The notes under the pieces are model-generated. The model saw nothing but the letters and a program-made list of their open reading frames with translations. It did no database searches and was not told the origin of the DNA. This document shows, in pieces, positions 6,952 through 12,278 of a DNA stretch of 12,278 nt. A program made the translations under genes and the position numbers. The first letter of the stretch is position 1; each line of letters starts with the position of its first letter. Source of the DNA: Alcanivorax sp. (GTDB taxonomy: Bacteria > Pseudomonadota > Gammaproteobacteria > Pseudomonadales > Alcanivoracaceae); contig SLJS01000071.1 of the NCBI GenBank assembly GCA_007135015.1, forward strand, positions 1 through 12,278. The letters run 5' to 3'.

Positions 6952-8717
6952 GCCTTGACCTCCTCTTGTCCGCCGTCATCCGGCCTGCCGGACCCCTCCT
7001 GGGGTACGTTCTGGGGAATGAAGTCTTCCGCGGCGCCCGGAACGCTGTAGTCGTAGGCCCAGCGGTGAACCCGCGGCAGGGCGTGCCCCCAGTTGCCGTG
7101 CGCCGGCGGCATGACCGGCGTCTGCCATTCCAGCGAAGTGGCACCCCAGGGGTTGCGTGGCGCTCTGGGCCCGTTCTTCAGGCTCCAGACAAGGTTCACG
7201 AGAAAGATCACCTGTATCACCATCACAATGATTGCGAATACCGAGATGCTCGCATTGAGGGTCTGGGCCGACTCCGGCATGAAGGCGGTATCCCCCATGG
7301 AGAAATAGCGTCGCGGCACGCCCAGGAAACCCAGGTAGTGCATGGGCAGGAACACGGCGTAGGTGCCCAGGAAGGTCAGCCAGAAATGAATCTTGCCCAT
7401 GCCCTCGTGAAGCATTCGCCCGGTTACCAGCGGATACCAGTGATAAATCGCGGCGAACAGGACCATGACCGTGGATACGCCCATCACCATGTGGAAGTGG
7501 GCCACCACGAAGTAGGTATCCGCCAGCGGCACGTCGACAATTACATTGCCCAGGAACAGCCCGCTGAGGCCACCATGCGTAAAGGTGAAAATGAACCCGA
7601 TGGCGAACAGCATGGGTGTATTGAGATGAATGTTGCCGCGCCACAGCGTCAGCACCCAGTTGTAGACCTTGAGTGCGGTGGGTACCGCAATGATCAGGGT
7701 GGTAGTGGCAAAGAAAAACCCGAAGTTCAGGTTCATGCCGCTTACATACATGTGGTGGGCCCAGACGATAAAACTCAGACCAGCGATGATGACGATGGCC
7801 CAGACCATCATCCGGTAGCCGAAGATGTTCTTGCGGGCATGGGTGGAGAGCACATCGGAGACCATGCCGAAGGCGGGCAGTGCGACGATGTAGACTTCCG
7901 GGTGCCCGAAGAACCAGAAAAGGTGCTGGAAGAGAAGCGGGCTGCCACCGGTGTGGTCAAGCTGTTCGCCCAGCGAGACCAGCGCGGGCATGAAAAAGCT
8001 GGTGCCGGCAAGAAGGTCCAGGCCGAGCATGATTGCGCTGACCAGCAGCGCGGGAAAGGCGAGCAGCCCCATCAGCGATGCGGTGAAAATGCCCCAGAGC
8101 GTAAGCGGCATGCGCATCAGGGTCATGCCGTGGGTGCGCGCCTGGAGAATGGTGGTGACATAGTTCAGCCCGCCCATGGTGAAGGCGATGATAAAGATTG
8201 CCAGCGAGGCAATCATGAACACGATGCCCCAGTCCGCTCCCGGTGTGCCCTGCAGGATTGCCTGGGGCGGATAGAGCGTCCAGCCGGCCCCGGTGGGCCC
8301 GCCCGGTACGAAAAAGCTTGCCAGCAGCACCAGCACCGACAGGAAATACATCCAGAAGCTGAGCATGTTGAGGTACGGGAAAACCATGTCCCGTGTACCC
8401 ACCATCAGCGGGATCAGGTAATTGCCGAAGCCGCCGAGAAGCAGTGCGGTGAGCAGGTAGATCACCATGATCATGCCGTGCATGGTCATGAACTGCAGGT
8501 AGGTGTTCGGATTGATGAAGCTGAAAGTGTCGGGAAACCCGAGCTGCAAACGCATGAATCCGGACAGCACCAGAGCCACCAGTCCGACGAACATGGCGAC
8601 GATGGTGTACTGGATGGCAATGACCTTGTGGTCCTGGCTCCATATGTATTTCGCAATGAAGCTTGTCGGGTGATGCTCTTCTTCTTCGGGCTGATCCGCA
8701 ATGGCTACATGGGTCAT
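6948..8717 (-). CDS. coxA: Cytochrome c oxidase subunit I (A1-type heme-copper oxidase)
   Basis: This 589-residue, roughly 12-helix subunit reduces oxygen to water and pumps protons. All metal ligands are present: heme a His80 and His409, heme a3 His407, CuB His272, His321 and His322, and Tyr276 in GHPEVY for the His-Tyr cross-link. Glu274 in the same motif marks the A1 class. D-channel residues Asn99, Asp110 and Asn117 and K-channel Lys350 are seen, and Arg469-Arg470 lie near the heme propionates. The C-terminus adds about 60 soluble residues with an acidic end. The ATG at 8717 has a GAGAGGAAG stretch upstream. It follows coxB by 55 bases and overlaps the next gene by four. Assignment is secure; heme type (a versus o) cannot be read from sequence. 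Confidence 0.97.
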   Translation of the reverse strand: MTHVAIADQPEEEEHHPTSFIAKYIWSQDHKVIAIQYTIVAMFVGLVALVLSGFMRLQLGFPDTFSFINPNTYLQFMTMHGMIMVIYLLTALLLGGFGNYLIPLMVGTRDMVFPYLNMLSFWMYFLSVLVLLASFFVPGGPTGAGWTLYPPQAILQGTPGADWGIVFMIASLAIFIIAFTMGGLNYVTTILQARTHGMTLMRMPLTLWGIFTASLMGLLAFPALLVSAIMLGLDLLAGTSFFMPALVSLGEQLDHTGGSPLLFQHLFWFFGHPEVYIVALPAFGMVSDVLSTHARKNIFGYRMMVWAIVIIAGLSFIVWAHHMYVSGMNLNFGFFFATTTLIIAVPTALKVYNWVLTLWRGNIHLNTPMLFAIGFIFTFTHGGLSGLFLGNVIVDVPLADTYFVVAHFHMVMGVSTVMVLFAAIYHWYPLVTGRMLHEGMGKIHFWLTFLGTYAVFLPMHYLGFLGVPRRYFSMGDTAFMPESAQTLNASISVFAIIVMVIQVIFLVNLVWSLKNGPRAPRNPWGATSLEWQTPVMPPAHGNWGHALPRVHRWAYDYSVPGAAEDFIPQNVPQEGSGRPDDGGQEEVKA

Positions 8718-8772
8718 GCGTGCTTCCTCTCACCTGTACCGGATGGTGCGCTGTACTGCGCAGGCCAAGCTC

Positions 8773-10131
8773 TCATTCGAGACTGTTGATGAAGGCGATC
8801 AGGTCATCGATGGCCTGCTCGCTTTGCAGTGTCTTCGACATCATCATCATCTGCATTCCGTACATGTCGCCGGAATGGCTGCCACGAATGCCTTCCTGGA
8901 AGTTCTCGATCTGCTCCTTGAGGTACCAGTCGTGCTGGCCCGCAAGTCTGGGTGCCCTGGTGGTGTATACGCCTTCACCCTGTTTTCCATGGCAGTCCTT
9001 GCAGTTGTTGTAGAGACGCTCGCCGCGGCTGGCGTTGCCCTCGATGGTCTCCGGCGCAGGCTGATCGGGCAGGGTGGTGATATAGGCGCTGACATCACGG
9101 ATTGCCTGCTCGTCCGGGAGCGTTGCCATCATGGCCGCCATCTGTTGGCCGAGGGTGTCGTCTTCGTGAGCGCCCCGGATTCCCTCTTTGTAGTAGCTCA
9201 GCTGGCGTTTGAGGTAGTGCCGGTCGAGGCTTGCCAGCCCGGGCGCGTTCTGGGCCTTGTTGCCTTGCCCTTCCTGGCCGTGGCAGGCCGCGCAGGTGCT
9301 GTAGTGCTCCCTGCCTGCTTCCGGATCACCCCGGAATTCCGTGGTGCGGGTTTCCGCGAAGGTGGGCTGTGCATCCAGCCACTGCTCAAAGTCCTCTTCC
9401 TCCTGAACGACGACACGCCCGCGCATGGCGTGATGAGCCATGCCGCAAAGCTGCAGGCACACCACTTCGAAACTTCCCGTTCGGGTCGGCTCCAGCCACA
9501 TGTTGGTCACCATGCCCGGCACCAGGTCCATCTTGGCCCGGAACTGCGGAACGGAGAAATTGTGTAGTACATCCTCGGAACGCAGCAGAACCTTGTGTTC
9601 CTGATTTACCGGCAGGTGCAGGATATTGCTGAAAACCAGAATGTCGTCCTGCCCGGCCGGGTCGTCGGGATCCAGGCCAAAGGGGTTTTCCGGACTCATG
9701 AAACGCGGGGCGGTGCGGCCCAGCTCACCGTCTTCACCCGGAAACCGGTAGAGCCAGTGCCATTGCTGGCCCAGCACTTCCACCACGGGGGCGTCTTCCG
9801 GCATGTCAACGAAGTCGGCCCAGACGAAAAGCCCCGGGGCAAGCAGGCCGGCTACGCCGACGGCGGTAATGCCCGTCAGCCAGGCCTCGAGTTTCTTGTT
9901 CTCGGGTTCGTACTGGGCCTTCTGCCCCTTCTTGTAGCGATAGCGATAGATCGCAAGGGCCATGAAAAGGTTGACCGCAATGAAGACAATGCCCGTGATC
10001 CAGAAACTGATATGGATGGTGGTGTCGATGGCAGTCCAGTTGGAAGCGATCGGAGTGAACCACCAGGGGCTGAACAGATGAAAGGCTACAGTGGCGACAA
10101 CGAGCAGAACCAATACAAATACGATTTTCAT
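8773..10131 (-). CDS. coxB: Cytochrome c oxidase subunit II fused to a tandem c4-like diheme domain
   Basis: The 452-residue protein starts with three hydrophobic segments (about 3-20, 40-62 and 83-105), then a cupredoxin domain with an intact CuA set: His190, Cys225, Cys229, His233 and Met236 in CLQLCGMAHHAM. Gln227 stands where many enzymes have Glu. Two c-type heme sites follow, CAACH (280-284) and CKDCH (377-381). The two heme domains repeat each other: KEGIRGAH with a Met-rich stretch, then QEGIRGSH with MQMMMM, resembling the two halves of cytochrome c4. Electrons would pass from a donor through the hemes to CuA and on to subunit I in the periplasm. The ATG at 10131 has only a weak GGGG upstream. 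It is the first gene of the oxidase operon. Confidence 0.95.
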   Translation of the reverse strand: MKIVFVLVLLVVATVAFHLFSPWWFTPIASNWTAIDTTIHISFWITGIVFIAVNLFMALAIYRYRYKKGQKAQYEPENKKLEAWLTGITAVGVAGLLAPGLFVWADFVDMPEDAPVVEVLGQQWHWLYRFPGEDGELGRTAPRFMSPENPFGLDPDDPAGQDDILVFSNILHLPVNQEHKVLLRSEDVLHNFSVPQFRAKMDLVPGMVTNMWLEPTRTGSFEVVCLQLCGMAHHAMRGRVVVQEEEDFEQWLDAQPTFAETRTTEFRGDPEAGREHYSTCAACHGQEGQGNKAQNAPGLASLDRHYLKRQLSYYKEGIRGAHEDDTLGQQMAAMMATLPDEQAIRDVSAYITTLPDQPAPETIEGNASRGERLYNNCKDCHGKQGEGVYTTRAPRLAGQHDWYLKEQIENFQEGIRGSHSGDMYGMQMMMMSKTLQSEQAIDDLIAFINSLE

Positions 10132-10248
10132 GAGTGCCCCGGCTTCGGCAATACGGCCCTGATGGCCGAAATGTCAGTACAAATCAACCTCCTGTCGCGG
10201 CTCCCCCCGGAGCGGCGGCATTCGGTCATGGCAAGCGTTGAATTGCAC

Positions 10249-10268
10249 GGGCCCCGAATCAGGGGCCC
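10249..10268 (-). terminator. GC-rich hairpin downstream of the small membrane protein gene
   Basis: GGGCCCC (10249-10255) and GGGGCCC (10262-10268) form a perfect seven-base stem with a six-base loop, 11 bases after the leftward stop codon at 10280. No T-run follows on the minus strand, so it is terminator-like by position and stability only. It would separate this gene from coxB. Confidence 0.5.
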
Positions 10269-10279
10269 TGCGCGTAACC

Positions 10280-10810
10280 CTATATTCCTTCCTGGATTCC
10301 TACCACCCAGTCAGGGATGTCCTCTCCATATCCTGCGAAATGAACTCTGGGATGGCACTTCATCACCTCCCGGAGCGTTTCGACTTCCTCGGGTGCCACA
10401 TCCACGATGACTACATGCTTGCCGTGTCGCAGCACTTTCTCGAACTTCCGGTAATGGTGGTTGGGTTTCTGGATGCCGATCAGGCCGCCTTCCCAGGTAC
10501 AGAAGCCGAGAAGAAACAGGGCAAGAAAGATAACGGGCACCCACAGGTAGGGTTCCGGGACACCCACCAGCAGGGCAAGCGCAATGATGAGAAAGAAGGC
10601 GCCGAGCCCGAACAGGAATCCGATCTTGGAGGAATAGACGACGTCCTTCTTGAAAAAGGAGATCACTGGATGGAGGTGGTGCCTTTCCAGTTCGGCATCG
10701 TTGTCGCTGAGGATATGGATTTGTGCCCGGCTGATGCCCCGGTCTTCCAGGTCCTTTTCGAGGACTTCCAGGTCATCCAGGTCGTTGCTGATGTAGAAGT
10801 GACGTTTCAT
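10280..10810 (-). CDS. Conserved small inner-membrane protein of unknown function
   Basis: The 176-residue protein has a cytosolic N-terminal part of alpha/beta appearance (MKRHFYISNDLDDLE onward), two membrane helices (about 63-83 and 88-104) joined by a short Pro-rich turn, the segment TWEGGLIGIQ (105-114), then a second soluble part with KHVVIVDV (131-138). The order of soluble domain, helical hairpin and strand-rich tail resembles proteins in Pseudomonas and relatives that I remember as hypothetical or annotated with doubtful titles; I do not know a function. The ATG at 10810-10808 has AGGTGG about six bases upstream. It lies between heme O synthase and coxB on the same strand, is followed by a GC-rich hairpin, and has an FNR-type site about 120 bases upstream, so a link to respiration is possible but unproven. 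Confidence 0.85.
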   Translation of the reverse strand: MKRHFYISNDLDDLEVLEKDLEDRGISRAQIHILSDNDAELERHHLHPVISFFKKDVVYSSKIGFLFGLGAFFLIIALALLVGVPEPYLWVPVIFLALFLLGFCTWEGGLIGIQKPNHHYRKFEKVLRHGKHVVIVDVAPEEVETLREVMKCHPRVHFAGYGEDIPDWVVGIQEGI

Positions 10811-10927
10811 AGCGAGCCACCTGCCCTATTCTTGTGCAGAATATAGGTTTTCTGGCACCTGCCGGAACGGCTCCTACTGCTGGCAACGTAGCGGCGACTG
10901 CGTGTCCTGAAACTCTCCTACTGAATC

Positions 10928-10941
10928 TTGATCCTGCTCAA
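10928..10941. promoter_or_regulatory. FNR/Anr-type binding site
   Basis: TTGATCCTGCTCAA matches TTGAT-N4-ATCAA at nine of ten positions. FNR/Anr proteins bind such sites when oxygen is low. It lies 118 bases upstream of the leftward small membrane protein gene and about 65 bases upstream of the start predicted for a rightward promoter at 10966-10993. Which promoter it serves is not decided by the sequence. Confidence 0.55.
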
Positions 10942-10965
10942 GACATTAGTTGGGTTGTGGCTATC

Positions 10966-10993
10966 TTGGCAAATAATTCTTGGCGCATATGAT
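10966..10993 (+). promoter_or_regulatory. Candidate rightward sigma-70 promoter in the gap
   Basis: TTGGCA (10966-10971) and TATGAT (10988-10993) are separated by 16 bases and match the consensus at five of six positions each. Transcription would begin near 11000 and run rightward, antisense to the 3' end of cyoE, with no clear gene to serve. It may be a chance match in AT-rich DNA or drive a small RNA. Confidence 0.35.
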
Positions 10994-11154
10994 AAATCGG
11001 AATATAAACCATAGAAATGCCGCGTGAACGGGATAAGCACGGCTTGCGGGCGCCCGTGGGTCGGCGATCAGGAGAACGGCTGTTCGCGGAAGGCGTCGTT
11101 ACCGGTCCGGAATGCAGGGTTTGCTGGCAGCGCTCCTGCCGAAGTGCTGCGGAG

Positions 11155-12075
11155 TCAGGATTGCTGGCCCAGCGGAAACAGATAGTGGTCCAGCAGCATC
11201 ATCACGAACAGCGCCATGAGATAGAAAATCGAATACCGGAAGGTGTCCATGCACACCGTGGGCCGGCTGCCCAGGAACATGGCCAGTGACCAGTAGAGAA
11301 AACCGGCACCCAGAACCAGCGCCCCCGCAAGATATACAGGGCCCAGCATGCCCGTGCTATAGGGAAGGACGCTGACGAGAACCAGAATGATCGTGTAGAG
11401 CAGCACATGCATCTTGGTATAGAGAATGCCATGGGTGACCGGGAGCATGGGGATTTCAGCGCTGGCGTACTCGTCCCTGCGGTGAATCGCCAGCGCCCAG
11501 AAGTGCGGCGGCGTCCAGGCAAAGATGATCAGCACCAGCAGCAGGGCATGGCCGTGAATCTCTCCAGTGACCGCGGTCCAGCCAAGCAGGGGCGGCGTGG
11601 CCCCGGCGATGCCGCCGATGACGATGTTCTGGGGTGTGGCACGCTTGAGAAAGAGGGTGTAGATGACTGCGTAGCCCAGCAGGGAGGCAAGGGTCAGTAC
11701 GGCCGTGAGGGTATTGACGAAGACCACCAGCAGAAGCATGCCCGAGAGCCCGAGCGCCAGGGCGAACAGGGACGCATGAAGCGGCTCGACCCTTCCGCGT
11801 GCCAGCGGCCGGTTCAGTGTGCGCGCCATCTTCCGGTCCACATGGCGGTCCACCAGGTGATTGACCACGGCGGCGGATGCGGCACTGAGGGCAATGCCAA
11901 GGTTGCCGAGAAGCAGGATATCCAGCGGAACCATGCCGGGCACGGCCAGCAGCATGCCGATGATGGCGGTGAGGATCATCAGCATGACCACCCGCGGCTT
12001 GCACAGTTCGTAGAAGTCCCGCCAGGAGGCGGCTTCAATGGCGGCAGTGGAACCGTCTCCGCTGGTTCTGTCCAT
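11155..12075 (-). CDS. cyoE: Protoheme IX farnesyltransferase (heme O synthase)
   Basis: The enzyme adds a farnesyl group to heme b to make heme O, the precursor of heme A for the oxidase encoded downstream; it acts in the inner membrane. With the ATG at 12075 it has 306 residues, the usual length. UbiA-family marks are NHLVDRHVDRKM (Asn72, Asp76, Asp80) with LNRPLARGR after it, and the second loop HFWALAIHRRDEY (Asp201) followed by EIPMLPV. About nine hydrophobic segments are visible. The frame stays open to a TTG at 12168, which would add 31 polar residues not typical of the family; AAGGAG close to the ATG (three bases) and GGAGG 11 bases away make the ATG likelier, though spacing is not ideal. 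It lies 344 bases upstream of the next leftward gene, so it is probably a separate transcript. Confidence 0.93.
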   Translation of the reverse strand: MDRTSGDGSTAAIEAASWRDFYELCKPRVVMLMILTAIIGMLLAVPGMVPLDILLLGNLGIALSAASAAVVNHLVDRHVDRKMARTLNRPLARGRVEPLHASLFALALGLSGMLLLVVFVNTLTAVLTLASLLGYAVIYTLFLKRATPQNIVIGGIAGATPPLLGWTAVTGEIHGHALLLVLIIFAWTPPHFWALAIHRRDEYASAEIPMLPVTHGILYTKMHVLLYTIILVLVSVLPYSTGMLGPVYLAGALVLGAGFLYWSLAMFLGSRPTVCMDTFRYSIFYLMALFVMMLLDHYLFPLGQQS

Positions 12076-12228
12076 TTGCTCCTTTGCCTCCGGCTCCGCG
12101 GCCAGCGCGGCGCTGTTGTCCCGGTGAGGGTCCTTCGGAAAGTAAACCCCCTTGCCCGGGCCGGTCAACGCTCGCCTCCGGCGCGGCCTGCTTGGTCACT
12201 GTGGGCAACCGTACTATGCTTGCAAGGC

Positions 12229-12260
12229 TCCCGGCCGCCCCATGCATGGGCCGGCCGGGA
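12229..12260. terminator. Near-perfect 32-bp GC-rich palindrome, possible terminator
   Basis: TCCCGGCCG (12229-12237) pairs with CGGCCGGGA (12252-12260), and after one mismatch CCCAT pairs with ATGGG around a GC centre. On the plus strand TCTTTT follows at once (12261-12266), giving the form of a Rho-independent terminator read rightward; leftward there is no T-run. No rightward gene ends here, so it may stop antisense transcription or be an extragenic palindrome upstream of cyoE. Confidence 0.45.
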
Positions 12261-12278
12261 TCTTTTCCCGCGATGGGT

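Larger units (their letters stand above)
10811..11154. other. 344-base non-coding gap with regulatory sites
   Basis: No convincing protein gene is seen. The gap holds an FNR/Anr-type site (10928-10941), a rightward sigma-70-like promoter (10966-10993), a leftward TATATT -10 candidate (10840-10845), and small hairpins near the end of cyoE (11126-11150) without T-runs. The part around 10921-11035 is clearly more AT-rich than the flanking genes. A frame opening rightward at 11017 runs antisense into cyoE and lacks a good ribosome binding site. Confidence 0.6.

Noticed and set aside
6840..8789. Very long rightward open frame (about 649 codons) opposite coxA
   Set aside because: It is the antisense shadow of coxA. 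The product is rich in His, Gln and Gly with no membrane or domain pattern, while the opposite strand encodes a complete subunit I with every ligand.
10148..10177. Leftward promoter CTGACA with TATTGC for coxB
   Set aside because: The -10 matches only three of six bases and would give a leader of about ten bases; too weak to list.
10174..10187. FNR-like site upstream of coxB
   Set aside because: Only the ATCAA half is good; the other half matches two of five positions, and the site would lie too near the coxB start for a normal activator position.
11017..11289. Rightward 90-codon frame at the end of cyoE
   Set aside because: About half is antisense to cyoE, there is no good ribosome binding site, and composition is unlike the real proteins nearby.

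Overview
The window looks like chromosomal DNA from a high-GC gammaproteobacterium. Three things point that way: a class II ribonucleotide reductase split into NrdJa and NrdJb as in Pseudomonas, a short DUF6316-like protein, and a dispersed GTAGCCCGGATGAAG-type intergenic repeat. I infer an aerobic or facultative organism of the Pseudomonas/Marinobacter/Ectothiorhodospira kind. The genus cannot be fixed from this sequence. No phage, transposon, CRISPR array, tRNA or rRNA was seen.

Left part. A DExH-box helicase of the HrpB type reads leftward off the window edge (1-882). A 400-bp divergent region follows (883-1282). It carries a REP-like inverted repeat next to the helicase start, then a compact control region for the reductase: two NrdR boxes exactly 32 bp apart, one lying over the -10 element, interleaved with two DnaA boxes. 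Rightward from there come nrdJ (large subunit, 1283-3442), nrdJb (TSCPD domain plus Cys-rich tail, 3463-4155) and a DUF6316-like small protein (4281-4481). The two reductase genes supply deoxynucleotides by an adenosylcobalamin-dependent, oxygen-independent mechanism. The control sites suggest dATP sensing through NrdR and coupling to replication initiation through DnaA.

Right part. Everything from 4521 to 12075 reads leftward and concerns a heme-copper terminal oxidase. In transcription order these are heme O synthase (cyoE/ctaB, 11155-12075), a 344-bp non-coding gap with a good FNR/Anr-type site, a small two-helix membrane protein of unknown function (10280-10810), and a tight oxidase operon: coxB (8773-10131), coxA (6948-8717), a divergent second subunit III (6262-6951), a canonical subunit III (5579-6259), subunit IV (5252-5569) and a SCO copper chaperone (4521-5210). 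Subunit II carries two tandem c-type heme domains resembling a whole cytochrome c4, so the enzyme probably takes electrons through a built-in diheme arm. Subunit I has all heme, CuB, D-channel and K-channel residues of an A1-type cytochrome c oxidase. HrpB-like and oxidase genes flank the reductase without any clear shared function.

The points most worth following up are the c4-like fusion on subunit II, the paired but unequal subunit III genes, the interleaved NrdR/DnaA sites, and the FNR-type site in a long gap with no convincing gene.
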